The notes under the pieces are model-generated. The model was not told the origin of the DNA. It saw only the letters and a program-made list of their open reading frames with translations, and did no database searches. Below are positions 26,066 to 35,514 of a stretch of DNA of 64,000 nucleotides, one piece after another. Source of the stretch: Rhizobium sp. J15 (GTDB lineage Bacteria; Pseudomonadota; Alphaproteobacteria; Rhizobiales; Rhizobiaceae). The DNA lies in NCBI RefSeq assembly GCF_002531825.1, contig NZ_NWSX01000010.1, forward strand, positions 62,001 through 126,000. The letters are read 5' to 3'. Position 1 is the stretch's first letter. Each line of letters opens with the position of its first letter. A program made the translations under genes and the position numbers.

Positions 26066-26972
26066 GAGAATGCAGCCTCACCCGACGCTCGATCAGCTTC
26101 ATGTGTTTCTCACCGTGGTGGAGAAAGGCAGTTTCTCAGCTGCCTCCCGCGCGCTCAACCGCACGCAATCGGTCGTTAGCTATACAATCGCCAATCTCGA
26201 GGCGCAGCTCAGGGTCTCGCTGTTCAGCCGCTCCGGCACCAAACGGCCGCAGTTGACGGAAGCCGGCCGATCGGTTCTCGAGGATGCCCGCCGGCTGCTC
26301 GGCGATCTCGACCTGATGCGGGCTCGGGTCCAGGCCTTGAGCGACGGGCTGGAGGCAGAGCTCAACGTGGCGATGAGCGGCATCGTGCCGTCGCACATCG
26401 TCGTCGACGTGCTGCGCGCCTTCCGCAGTCACTATCCCACCGTCTCCCTGAATGTGACGGTGGGCACACTTGGGATCGTCATGGACGCGGTCATCAATGG
26501 TAAAGCGGTCGTCGGCTTTGGCGGCGCCATGGCGACGAGAAGCGATCAGATCGTTTTCGAACGGATCGGCCAATCGGCCATGATCCCCGTCGCAACCCCC
26601 GATCATCCCCTCGGCATGCTGCGCCGACCCATAAGTCTTGCCGACGTGCGGGACGAGACCCAGCTCGTCGTCTACGACGCCTCGGGATTGACGAAGGGCC
26701 GCGATTTCAATGTCTTCTCACTCAAGACCTGGCGGGTCAGCGACAACGCGACGAAGCACCTTTTCATTCGCGGCGGCCTCGGCTGGGGCGGGCTACCGGC
26801 CTACCTGGTCGAGGACGACCTTGCCGACGGCCGCCTCGTCCAACTCCAGTTTCCCGCCTTCGACCAGGGCGCATACCCGATCCATGCGATATGCAACGTC
26901 GCCAACCCGCTGGGACCTGCGGCGCGGTGGCTCACCGGGGAGCTGCAGGCGAGGCTTGCCGGCGCGAAGTGA
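26064..26972 (+). CDS. LysR-family transcriptional regulator
   Basis: A 302-residue LysR protein. The N-terminal winged helix-turn-helix spans about residues 7-66 (LDQLHVFLTVVEKGSFSAAS, then RTQSVVSYTIANLEAQL). The C-terminal periplasmic-binding-like effector domain starts near 95 (LNVAMSGIVPSHIVVDVL). ATG 26064 or 26070 are both plausible starts; a longer frame from 25977 adds atypical sequence. It is divergent from doxX. Effector identity cannot be read from the sequence. Confidence 0.87.
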   Translation: MRMQPHPTLDQLHVFLTVVEKGSFSAASRALNRTQSVVSYTIANLEAQLRVSLFSRSGTKRPQLTEAGRSVLEDARRLLGDLDLMRARVQALSDGLEAELNVAMSGIVPSHIVVDVLRAFRSHYPTVSLNVTVGTLGIVMDAVINGKAVVGFGGAMATRSDQIVFERIGQSAMIPVATPDHPLGMLRRPISLADVRDETQLVVYDASGLTKGRDFNVFSLKTWRVSDNATKHLFIRGGLGWGGLPAYLVEDDLADGRLVQLQFPAFDQGAYPIHAICNVANPLGPAARWLTGELQARLAGAK

Positions 26973-26985
26973 CGCTCGGGCGCGC

Positions 26986-29562
26986 TCACCCGCGAGGCCA
27001 CACCTCGCCCGAACTGGAGCCGCCAGCCGGAGAGCGCAGCCGCAGGGCGATGATCTCCGCTTTCGGCACGGCTCTGCTGTAGAGGAAGCCTTGCGCGGAG
27101 CCGCATCCGTTGGCGGCAAGAAAGGCCGCCTGCTCGGCGGTTTCGACGCCTTCCGCCACGACATTCTGCCCGAGACAGCGCGCGATGGAGAGGATCGCCT
27201 TGACGAGCTCCTCGTTGCGCCGGTCGGCGCTGTTGATGAATGATCGGTCGATCTTCAGCGTGTCGATCGGAAAGCGCGCCAGGTAGTTCAGCGCCGAATA
27301 GCCGGTGCCGAAATCGTCGATGGCGATCGAAAATCCCATGCCGCGAAGTTCGGAGAGCGTCTGCAGCGTCTCGTCCTTCTGATCCAGAAGAAGGCTTTCG
27401 GTGATTTCGATTTCGATCCATTCGGCGCGGCAGCCGGTCGCGTCGAGAATCTCGGCGATCGACTTCACCAGCCCGATGGACTGGAATTGTTTGACCGACA
27501 GGTTGACCGCCACCTTGTGCGGCGCCTGGCTGCCGGCGTTCAATTCGACCGCGGTCTGGCAGGCCTCGCGCAGCACCCATCGCCCGAGTTCGACGATCAG
27601 CCCGGTGTCTTCGGCGACGGGAATGAACCGGTCGGGAGGGATCATGCCCATCTCGGCGTGACGCCATCTCAGCAGCGCTTCGGAGCCGACCATTGCGCCG
27701 CTGTCCAGGAGCACCTTCGGCTGGTAGTGCAGTTGCAGCTCTTCGCGTTCGATGGCGCGGCGCAACTCCGATTCCAGCCGCATGCGCTCCTCGGCACTCG
27801 CCGTCAGGTCCTTGGAATAGAAGCGAAAATTGTTTCGTCCCGAGCGCTTGGCGAGATACATCGCCGAGTCCGCATATTTCACCAGATCGTTGGCGTCGGC
27901 GCTGTCGCCGGGATAGAGGGCGATGCCGACGCTGCAGGAAATGAAGACCTCCTTGCCGTCGAGCAGGAAGCCGCCCTTGAACTTTTCGAGAATGCTGCTG
28001 GCGATGCGGCCGAGATCATCGCCTTGCCTGAGATCCGGCAGCAGGATGGCGAACTCGTCGCCGCCGAGACGGGCGACGGTATCGTAATCGCGGACGCTGG
28101 CATTGAGACGGGCGGCCGCCTGACAGAGCAATTCGTCGCCGACGGGATGGCCCATCGTATCGTTGACCACCTTGAAGTGGTCGATGTCGATCAGCATCAC
28201 GCCGGCCCGCTGGCCGCGCGACCCTGCCGAGGTGATCATCTGCCGCAGCCGATCGTTGAACAGCGAGCGGTTCGGCAGCGCGGTCAGCGGATCGTAGAAG
28301 GCCATCTGGTGGATTTTCTGGCGCGAGGCGTTCAGCTCGGTCACATCGCGCGCGACGCCGAGAACGCCGACGATTTCTCCCGCCGCATCCGTGACCGGCA
28401 CCTTGCGTGTTTCCAGCAGAATGGATTGGCCGCTCTCCTGCGAAACGACCCATTCCTCGTCGCTGAGGATGCATTCGCCCGCCTTGATCGCCGCCTTGTC
28501 CGACTCCTGAAAGAACCGGGCCCTTTCTATATCGAACAGCTCGAAATCCGTCTTTCCGACGACCTCGGCTTCCGTCAGCCCGGTCAACCGTTCGAAAGTG
28601 TGGTTGCACAGCAGGTAGACGCCATTCATGTCCTTGACCCAGATCATGTCGGGCATGGTCTGGAGCACGCTCAGCAACTGCGTCCGCACCGAATTGATGG
28701 CGTCTTCGGCTTGTTTTCGCTCGGTGATATCTCGCGAGAATGCCAGCAGCGTGGTGGCGGCAGGATCGGCGCTCGGCCGCCTGGCCACGGACAGCTCGAA
28801 CCATCGCGTTTCGCCATTCGGCAAAGCGATGCGGATGCATCGGCCGTAGGCTACTCCGTCCCGGCCAGCCGTGCGAAGAGCCTCCATCGCGATGGCTGCC
28901 TGATCGGCTGCAAGAACGTCGTTGACCGTCTTGCCGAGCAGCATCTCCTTCTGCTGGGCGAGCAGTTCGGGATTTCTCGTCCAGACCTGGAGATAACGGC
29001 CCTCCTCATCCGCTTCGAACAGAACATCCGGTATGGCGGTGAGAATACCTTCTGCGAATTCGAGCGCCTTCTTCAGCTCGCGCTCGGCCTGCTTGCGTTC
29101 GGTAATGTCGACGACGGCGCCGATCAGGCCGGCCGGAGTGCCGTTTTCGCCCGAGAGCACCGCCTTGTTCCAGACGACATCGCGCACCGTACCGTCCGCA
29201 GCGATCATCTTCCTTTCAGAATACTGGGCTCCGCCTCTTTCGAGGAGGGCCTCGTTCTCGATCAGATAGAGTTCAGCCAGATGCTTCGAGTTGAGATCGA
29301 AATCCGTTTTCCCAATGATCTCTTCGCGTTCATGGCCGCAGAAATCTTCGAAAGCCTTGTTGCAGCCAACGTAGCGGCCATGCGGGCTCTTATAGAAGAC
29401 AGGAAGGGGAAACGGCCCGAGCAGCGCATCGAGAAGCGCTTCCCGGTCGATCGCGGCGTCCTGATGCTCAGCGCCTTTTCCCTCGCCGCCATGCTTTTCC
29501 GTAAAGCGGGCAGGCGGCCGAGACGATTGGGACGACGGCTTCGTCATGCGTTTACTCACCAT
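26986..29562 (-). CDS. PAS-PAS-PAS-GGDEF-EAL cyclic-di-GMP signalling protein
   Basis: An 858-residue cytoplasmic protein with no membrane segment. Three PAS domains (about 42-160, 170-290, 295-415) each end in a DITERK- or DVTEL-type linker. A GGDEF domain (about 425-585) has RLGGDEF, and an RxxD inhibitory site (RDYD) five residues before it. An EAL domain (about 600-845) has EALLRW, the Asn in NLSVKQF, ITES, DDFGTGYS, LKIDRSF and VVAEGVET. Both catalytic sites look complete, so it could both make and break cyclic-di-GMP under control of PAS ligands or redox state. I used ATG 29562; the frame also opens with two TTG codons upstream. The gene stands alone, convergent with the LysR gene. Confidence 0.9.
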   Translation of the reverse strand: MVSKRMTKPSSQSSRPPARFTEKHGGEGKGAEHQDAAIDREALLDALLGPFPLPVFYKSPHGRYVGCNKAFEDFCGHEREEIIGKTDFDLNSKHLAELYLIENEALLERGGAQYSERKMIAADGTVRDVVWNKAVLSGENGTPAGLIGAVVDITERKQAERELKKALEFAEGILTAIPDVLFEADEEGRYLQVWTRNPELLAQQKEMLLGKTVNDVLAADQAAIAMEALRTAGRDGVAYGRCIRIALPNGETRWFELSVARRPSADPAATTLLAFSRDITERKQAEDAINSVRTQLLSVLQTMPDMIWVKDMNGVYLLCNHTFERLTGLTEAEVVGKTDFELFDIERARFFQESDKAAIKAGECILSDEEWVVSQESGQSILLETRKVPVTDAAGEIVGVLGVARDVTELNASRQKIHQMAFYDPLTALPNRSLFNDRLRQMITSAGSRGQRAGVMLIDIDHFKVVNDTMGHPVGDELLCQAAARLNASVRDYDTVARLGGDEFAILLPDLRQGDDLGRIASSILEKFKGGFLLDGKEVFISCSVGIALYPGDSADANDLVKYADSAMYLAKRSGRNNFRFYSKDLTASAEERMRLESELRRAIEREELQLHYQPKVLLDSGAMVGSEALLRWRHAEMGMIPPDRFIPVAEDTGLIVELGRWVLREACQTAVELNAGSQAPHKVAVNLSVKQFQSIGLVKSIAEILDATGCRAEWIEIEITESLLLDQKDETLQTLSELRGMGFSIAIDDFGTGYSALNYLARFPIDTLKIDRSFINSADRRNEELVKAILSIARCLGQNVVAEGVETAEQAAFLAANGCGSAQGFLYSRAVPKAEIIALRLRSPAGGSSSGEVWPRG

Positions 29563-30566
29563 GAGCAACAACCGGATATGTCATCCACCGGCCGATTATT
29601 CTTCCAAGAAGCCGCCCAAGTCATTTGAGAGGCGCGGGTCCGCTGCAATCGAGCACGTCGCTCGGCCCAAAATACTGCGGTCAGAAAATTAAGAGATCGC
29701 TCTGTCTGCGGCGGCGCTGCTATTTCCGGCGCGCGATACGGATCGCCCGCGCGCAAAGTGGATAGTCCCGCCGGCAAAAACCGCCGGCCACCGCCCGGTT
29801 TCGTCGCGGCAATCGCCTGTGGGGCATCGGCCGGACGGCTCGAACGCGCGCCCGACGCGGACGTTTCGAAGCGGGACGGATTTTTATCCGAAATCCGAAC
29901 CCTATAGCCAAATCACGACGCTTTCATATCCGATTTCCTGCAAGAAGCTGGTTTCATTGCCTTTTTGACACAAGCATTTACGCTTCTGAAACCAGACCTT
30001 CCGCAGTTTGACCCCAATGAGGTGCCGCTTGAACTTCTCCGCCATGACGACGGATCGCGGGACGAGCCAGAATCCGCGCCGTGCGTCAGGGAAGACGGCA
30101 TAGGCCGAAGGGGGAGGAACATGGTCGATAATTCAGGATCCGCATGACGGCAGCTCTTAACGGCGCGACGCGACGGCGCCGGCCCTGAAAAACGGAACAT
30201 TCCCGTCGTTTGACATTCGTAAGGCGCAGACCTGCGCCGGCATTTGCTCGCGGCAAGCGCCGCAAGCGAAGGCGCGCGCTGCCGCGGTTTCAAGAGCTCC
30301 CGCGGCAGCGCTGCAGCCGGCGGCGATCGCCAGTAACGGCGCCCATCGGCGGCGCGGTTTCATATTCCCGGCGTGCCAGTGCCCGGCGCGCGGACCAGGG
30401 CCATGACGGCCGATCTCTAGGTAAATCATCGTGACGCAACCGTCCGGCGCCAAAACGTGTGGCTCGAAGCCTGCCTGTTGGAAACAGAATAATCTCAAGA
30501 ACGAGTTCACCGGCGCTGAGGCCGAAAGCAGCTCGGCCGGCTATCTTTCCTGATGGAGCGCGAACG
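29563..30566. other. About 1 kb without a convincing gene
   Basis: Short open frames occur on both strands but none has a family signature, good ribosome-binding site or typical codon pattern. The segment contains a strong GC hairpin (30276-30311). It separates two divergently transcribed cyclic-di-GMP genes, so it must contain both promoters. I see no tRNA-like cloverleaf or repeat of mobile elements. Confidence 0.5.
30276..30311. repeat. Perfect 12-bp inverted repeat in the gene-free region
   Basis: Arms GCGCTGCCGCGG and CCGCGGCAGCGC enclose a 12-base loop (30288-30299). It is the most stable hairpin in the region and is not followed by T-runs. It could be a leader structure of the downstream GGDEF-EAL gene or part of a small RNA. 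Confidence 0.5.
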
Positions 30567-32672
30567 GTGATTGGATCGGATATCGAAGATACGGCGCCGT
30601 CAGGCGAGTCCCATTCTTCCGTGGCGAAATATATTCGCTCCATCGGGCGGCACTACGTCGCCGCCGTCGTCGTCATGACGGTTCTGATCGGCGCGACCTT
30701 CCTCACGGTCAAGGTGGCCCTCGATCGCCATTCGCTGCAACAGGACATCAGCTATCTCACCGGGCGCCAGTTCATCCGCTTCCAGCAGCTCGCCAACCAG
30801 ACGCGGGCGGTCATGCGGGCCTCGACCGATCCGAATATGCCGGAATATATCATCCGGCCGATGGTCGAGGACGTTCAAAAGGCGATCGGCGAGATCCGCG
30901 CCATGAGCGTCGAGCTGAACGACCTCAACGACAGGGTCGAGGCGAACTTCCTCCAGCGGCTCAACGGGCCGGACCCGGCGGCCGAGAAATTGCGGCTCGA
31001 ACTCGACGGGCGGCTGGAGGATTTTCTTCATCGCGCCGAACGCGTCGTCTCGGCGAAATTGCAGGAGCGGCGGGAGCGTTACAGCTTCTGGGGGCCGATC
31101 GATTTCGCGGTTTCGTCCGACAGCATGCTGATGCGCCAGTTCAGCGCCCTGATCGACAGCGCGCATGACAGGAGCGACGTGAGCATCGATCATACCCGCC
31201 TCATCAGCGCCGTGCTTCTCAGCCTGACCGCGGCCACGCTCATTCTGGCAACCCTCATCCTCTTCATACCGCTGCTGGTAAAGCTGCGCACAGAGCACCG
31301 CCGGACGCTCGATTTCGAGATCAAGCTCACCCATCTCGCGCACACGGACACGCTGACGGGCCTCGGCAACCGCTCCTCGTTCAACGACGCCTTGAACGGG
31401 CTGTTTGCTTCCCTCGAACGGACGGGCGCAGGCTTTTCGATGCTGCTGGTCGATCTCGATTACTTCAAGGCCACCAACGACAGTTTCGGCCATCCGGCAG
31501 GCGATGCCGTTTTGAGCCACGTCGCAAAGGCGCTGCAGAAGACCTTCCGCGCCGGCGACGTGGTCTCCCGGCTCGGCGGCGACGAGTTTGCCGCGCTCCT
31601 TCCCGGCATTTCGGACGCCGCGACGCTGGAAGGCATTGCCGCGCGCGCCGTTGCCGCCATTGCGGCGGAGTGTCATTTCGAGGGCCGGCTGCTGCCGGTT
31701 TCGGCAAGCATCGGCGGCGCCGTCGTTCCCGGCCACGCCGCCGACGAGGCGACCCTCATGCGCATCGCCGACGTGGCGCTCTATGCCGCCAAGGCCAAGC
31801 GCAACACGGCCGTCATCTTCGACGAAGCGTCCCTCGCCCAGCGCCTGGAACAGAACCAGCTTGCCGCAGCCCTCGCCTTCGCCGCCGACCGTGACGAGTT
31901 CGTCGTCTACTATCAGCAGAAGGTCGACCTGCAGACGGGCAGGCATCTCGGCTTCGAGGCGCTGGTGCGCTGGCGCCACCCGCAGCTCGGCATCCTGCCG
32001 CCCGGCCGTTTCCTGCCGCTGATGGAAGGGCACCTGATCCAAAGCATGACGCGCTGCATCGTCAATACGGTCGCGCGCGATCTCAGGGCATGGAAGGCGG
32101 CGGGGCTCGCCGCCGGTTCGGTCGCCATCAACCTGCCGGAGGCCCTGCTTGTCAGCCATGACGGCTATGATCTCATCGCTGCGGCGGTCAAGGCGAACCG
32201 GCTCGACTGGCGCAATTTTGCGATCGAGGTCACGGAAGACGTGTTTCTCAACCGCGGCGCCAACCAGATCGCCGAAACCATCTCGCGGTTCCGCGAGCAT
32301 GGGGTCTCCGTCTCGCTCGACGATTTCGGCACCGGCTTTGCCTCGCTTGTGCATCTGCGCGACTTCCCCTTCGACGAGCTCAAGATCGACCGCAGCTTCG
32401 TTGCCGAAATCGGCAAGGACGTTCGCTCGGAGCAGATCATCAGGGCGATCATCGACCTCGCCCGCAACCTCGGAAAACGCTGCGTCGCGGAAGGCATCGA
32501 AGACGAGGTGCAGCGTGGCTTCCTTCTGAATGCCGGCTGCGAAACCGGCCAGGGTTATCTGTTCGCCAAGCCGGAACCGGCTTCGGTGGCGACCGAACGA
32601 TTGCTGCGCCGTCCGGCGGCGCGGGACGTATCGGGGCGGCCGCGCAAGTTGCGGGCCGGAGCTGTCTCCTGA
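30567..32672 (+). CDS. Membrane-bound GGDEF-EAL protein with periplasmic sensor
   Basis: A 701-residue protein. The first transmembrane helix (about 30-51) and second (about 212-238) bracket a periplasmic helical region of about 160 residues that could sense a ligand or a binding protein. The GGDEF domain (about 255-415) has RLGGDEF with the RxxD inhibitory site (RAGD). The EAL domain (about 430-680) has FEALVRW, INLPEAL, VTEDVF, DDFGTGFASL, LKIDRSF and VAEGIED. Both active sites look complete. I chose GTG 30567 because GGAG lies eight bases upstream; the longer frame upstream is low quality. An orphan binding-protein gene follows after 42 bases, in the same direction. Confidence 0.88.
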   Translation: MIGSDIEDTAPSGESHSSVAKYIRSIGRHYVAAVVVMTVLIGATFLTVKVALDRHSLQQDISYLTGRQFIRFQQLANQTRAVMRASTDPNMPEYIIRPMVEDVQKAIGEIRAMSVELNDLNDRVEANFLQRLNGPDPAAEKLRLELDGRLEDFLHRAERVVSAKLQERRERYSFWGPIDFAVSSDSMLMRQFSALIDSAHDRSDVSIDHTRLISAVLLSLTAATLILATLILFIPLLVKLRTEHRRTLDFEIKLTHLAHTDTLTGLGNRSSFNDALNGLFASLERTGAGFSMLLVDLDYFKATNDSFGHPAGDAVLSHVAKALQKTFRAGDVVSRLGGDEFAALLPGISDAATLEGIAARAVAAIAAECHFEGRLLPVSASIGGAVVPGHAADEATLMRIADVALYAAKAKRNTAVIFDEASLAQRLEQNQLAAALAFAADRDEFVVYYQQKVDLQTGRHLGFEALVRWRHPQLGILPPGRFLPLMEGHLIQSMTRCIVNTVARDLRAWKAAGLAAGSVAINLPEALLVSHDGYDLIAAAVKANRLDWRNFAIEVTEDVFLNRGANQIAETISRFREHGVSVSLDDFGTGFASLVHLRDFPFDELKIDRSFVAEIGKDVRSEQIIRAIIDLARNLGKRCVAEGIEDEVQRGFLLNAGCETGQGYLFAKPEPASVATERLLRRPAARDVSGRPRKLRAGAVS

Positions 32673-32714
32673 GCGGAAGCGCGCGGGATCAATCAATCAA
32701 AAAGGGGACAAGAC

Positions 32715-33965
32715 ATGAAACGGGAAATCAAACTTGCATGGTTTGCCGCGGCTTTGGCGGCCACGGCTCCTGCGGCACCAGCTTTTGCGGAACAAGGCAT
32801 GGCGGTCGACGTCGCGCATTTCTGGATATCGAAAAGCGAATCCGCCGCGCTCGACGTCTACCGCAAGGCCTGGGCGGCGGCCGGCAACCAGTGGGCCGAC
32901 ATGCCGGCGGAAAACAAGGTCGCCGTCCAGCGCGCGGTGAGCGATCGCATCGCCAACGGATATGCGCCGGCGGTCATGCAATGGAATGCGAACGAGGGAT
33001 CGCGCGAACTGCCGGAAATGGGCATCGTGCAGGATATCGACGATGTCGCCGAAGCGGATCACTGGCGGGACGTCATTCCCGCGACGGTTCTCGACCGCAT
33101 CTCCTACAAGGGAAAGGTCTACTTCGCCCCGACCAACATCCACGCCGAAAACTGGCTCTGGACGAACAAGGCGGCATTTGCCGAAGCGGGCGTGAAGACG
33201 CCGCAATCCTGGGACGAGATCTTTGAGGCGGCCGAAAAGATCAAGGCGACGGGACGCGTGCCGATCGCGCTCGGCGGCAAACGATGGGAGGTGTCGCTCA
33301 TGTTCAACGACATCATCTATCACAAGTTCGGTCCGGAAGGTTACGCCCGTATCATAAGCGGCGATGCCGCGCTGGTGCAGGATCCGCGCATGATCGAAGC
33401 CCTGGATCTGCTGTTGCGTCTGTCCGACTATGTCGAACCTTTCGAGAAGCGCAAGGACAAGACCTGGGCCGATGCCACGGCGGCAGTCGGCCAGGGCGCG
33501 GCCGGCATGCAGTTCATGGGCGACTGGGCCAAGGGCGAGCTTGCGGCGCGCGGCTACAGCCCCGACAAGGACTTCGACTGCAACCTCGTTCCCGGCACCT
33601 CGATCGCCTATTTCATGGTGGTCGATGCCTTTGCCTTCCCGCTTACCAATCGCGACGGCGCGACTCAGGCGCAGCAGGCTTTCGCCCGCATGGTGCTCGA
33701 TCGCGACAATCAGGTCGCGTTCAGCCGGATCAAGGGATCGCTGCCGGTGCGCACCGACGTCGATCCAGCCGGGCTCGATCGCTGCGGCCAGCTCGGCCTG
33801 GAGATGATCAAGGCCAGGAAGGGTGAAGTCAGCGCCCAGTCGCAGGCCATGCCGACCCAGATGTCGGAGGGCTGGATTGCCGTGGTGGGCGACTTTTTCA
33901 ACGACCGGACCATGTCTTCGCAAGATGCTCAAAGACGCCTGCACGACCTGCTGATGCAGCGCTGA
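32715..33965 (+). CDS. Orphan ABC-type sugar substrate-binding protein
   Basis: A 416-residue periplasmic binding protein of the glucose/mannose (family 1) type. The signal peptide covers about 1-26 (cleavage after AFA). Features are VAHFWISKSESAALDVYRKA, APTNIHAENWLWTNKAAFAE, and the hinge segment AAGMQFMGDWAKGEL, all typical of the glucose-binding branch. GGGGAC precedes the ATG by six to seven bases. No permease or ATPase genes accompany it. It sits 42 bases after the membrane GGDEF-EAL gene and is probably co-transcribed, which suggests it may present a sugar to that sensor rather than to a transporter. It could also serve a transporter encoded elsewhere. Confidence 0.85.
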   Translation: MKREIKLAWFAAALAATAPAAPAFAEQGMAVDVAHFWISKSESAALDVYRKAWAAAGNQWADMPAENKVAVQRAVSDRIANGYAPAVMQWNANEGSRELPEMGIVQDIDDVAEADHWRDVIPATVLDRISYKGKVYFAPTNIHAENWLWTNKAAFAEAGVKTPQSWDEIFEAAEKIKATGRVPIALGGKRWEVSLMFNDIIYHKFGPEGYARIISGDAALVQDPRMIEALDLLLRLSDYVEPFEKRKDKTWADATAAVGQGAAGMQFMGDWAKGELAARGYSPDKDFDCNLVPGTSIAYFMVVDAFAFPLTNRDGATQAQQAFARMVLDRDNQVAFSRIKGSLPVRTDVDPAGLDRCGQLGLEMIKARKGEVSAQSQAMPTQMSEGWIAVVGDFFNDRTMSSQDAQRRLHDLLMQR

Positions 33966-34149
33966 GGGGAAGCTCGGCGCGCACGCGCCGCGATGCGCGA
34001 ATATCCAGAAGTCGCAGACATGTCCAAAACGCGCAGCAAACAATGGCCCGGCAGCCTGGTTTCCCAGGGAGCCGGGGAAATTAACAAACCCTCAAGTTTT
34101 CCGGATACATCTTGCTTTTGCTATTTTTTGTTTTGCACAACGGTGTTTT

Positions 34150-35514
34150 TTGAAGTCGGCTCTTTCATCCTCACGTGATCGAATTGCAAGCGCCCTTCGC
34201 GGTCTCGGAAGGGAAAAGGGCGGCAACGTCGCGATCGTCGTCGCCCTCAGCCTCGTGCCGATGCTCGTCGCGGTCGGCGCGAGCTTCGACTACATTCGCA
34301 GCTACAATGTCCGGCAGCGAATGCAGAGCGACCTTGACGCGGCCCTGATCGCCGCGGTCAAGCAGATCAACAACGCCGAGGACACCGACGCTCTCAAGAC
34401 GAAGGTTTCCGACTGGTTCCACTCACAGGTGGACAACAGCTACACGCTTGGTGAAATCGACATCGATACCGCCAACCACAACATCACGGCGACGGCAAGC
34501 GGCACCGTTCCCACAACCTTCATGAAGATCGCCAACATCGATACCGTCGATGTCAGCGTGGCGAGCGCCGTCAAGGGGCCGGCCACCTCCTATCTCAACG
34601 TCTATATCGTCATCGACACCTCGCCCTCGATGCTGCTGGCGGCGACGACCTCGGGCCAGGCGACCATGTATTCCGGCATCGGATGCCAGTTCGCCTGCCA
34701 CACCGGCGACGCCCACACGATCGGCAAGAAGACATATGCCAACAACTATGAATACAGCTCGGAAAAGAAGATAAAGCTGCGCGCCGACGTCGCCGGCGAC
34801 GCCGTGCGCGAAGTGCTCGACATGATCGACGAATCCGACGCCAATCATGAACGGATCAAGGTCGGACTCTATAGCCTGGGAGACACGCTCACCGAAGTTC
34901 TGACCCCGACGCTGAGCACCGATACGGCACGCACCCGCCTGGCGGATGCGAGCTACGGCCTCACCAGCGCGACCTCGAAGGCCGCCACCTATTTCGACGT
35001 ATCGCTTGCGACGCTCAAGCAGAAGGTCGGCGCCGGAGGGGACGGAACCACCTCAGGCTCGCCGCTCAAGCTGGTTCTGCTGTTGACGGACGGCGTGCAG
35101 TCGCAGCGCGAATGGGTGACCGACGCAGTGGTATGGAGCAAGGGAAAGGCGGTATCCGGGGCATACTGGAACAAGGTGGCGCCGCTCAATCCCGAATGGT
35201 GCGGCTATCTCAAGAACCAGTCCAATACGATGGCGGTGCTCTACACCGAATATCTGCCGCTCACCTCCGACTGGGGCTATAACGCGACCGTCGGCTCGAC
35301 CATGGCCAGCGCCAACTGGAAGAACACCTGGGGCGGCACCATGGACAGCGGCGTTTCGAGCAGCATTACGAGACGGGATTACATCCCCTATGCGCTTGCC
35401 GGCTGCGCCTCGTCGAAGAGCCTGTTCATCTCGGCATCGTCGTCGTCGGAGATCACGGCCGGCCTGTCGACGCTCTTTACCCAGTATCTCTCTTCCGTCC
35501 GGCTGACCCAATGA
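34150..35514 (+). CDS. TadG-like pilus-associated protein with VWA domain
   Basis: A 454-residue protein. A short basic N-terminus is followed by a pseudopilin-like/TadE-type segment (GGNVAIVVALSLVPMLVAVG, about 24-43). A von Willebrand A domain follows (VYIVIDTSPSML), whose metal-site motif DxSxS is intact. A Cys-containing insert (CQFACHTG) and a Ser-rich C-terminal region complete it. It is predicted to be membrane-anchored with a periplasmic VWA part. The only good start near the membrane segment is TTG 34150, with no clear ribosome-binding site, so the start is uncertain. It overlaps the next gene by ATGA and forms a set with two TadE-like genes. Confidence 0.8.
   Translation: MKSALSSSRDRIASALRGLGREKGGNVAIVVALSLVPMLVAVGASFDYIRSYNVRQRMQSDLDAALIAAVKQINNAEDTDALKTKVSDWFHSQVDNSYTLGEIDIDTANHNITATASGTVPTTFMKIANIDTVDVSVASAVKGPATSYLNVYIVIDTSPSMLLAATTSGQATMYSGIGCQFACHTGDAHTIGKKTYANNYEYSSEKKIKLRADVAGDAVREVLDMIDESDANHERIKVGLYSLGDTLTEVLTPTLSTDTARTRLADASYGLTSATSKAATYFDVSLATLKQKVGAGGDGTTSGSPLKLVLLLTDGVQSQREWVTDAVVWSKGKAVSGAYWNKVAPLNPEWCGYLKNQSNTMAVLYTEYLPLTSDWGYNATVGSTMASANWKNTWGGTMDSGVSSSITRRDYIPYALAGCASSKSLFISASSSSEITAGLSTLFTQYLSSVRLTQ

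Noticed and set aside
27487-29628. 713-codon open frame opposite the PAS-GGDEF-EAL gene, and a similar one at 30600-32696 opposite the second GGDEF-EAL gene
   Set aside because: Translations are repetitive and lack any domain, while the coding strand has intact catalytic motifs.
29965-30147. Small 60-codon frame beginning with TTGACA, or a -35 box at the same place
   Set aside because: There is no matching -10 element at 16-18 bases, no ribosome-binding site for the frame and no recognisable protein.
30157-30363. Minus-strand small ORF with a signal-like N-terminus (start near 30363)
   Set aside because: It runs through the perfect hairpin, has poor codon pattern and no ribosome-binding site; the hydrophobic start looks accidental.
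33976-33989. GGCGCG-CA-CGCGCC as a terminator after the orphan binding protein
   Set aside because: A two-base loop is too short for a stable hairpin of this stem and no T-tract follows.
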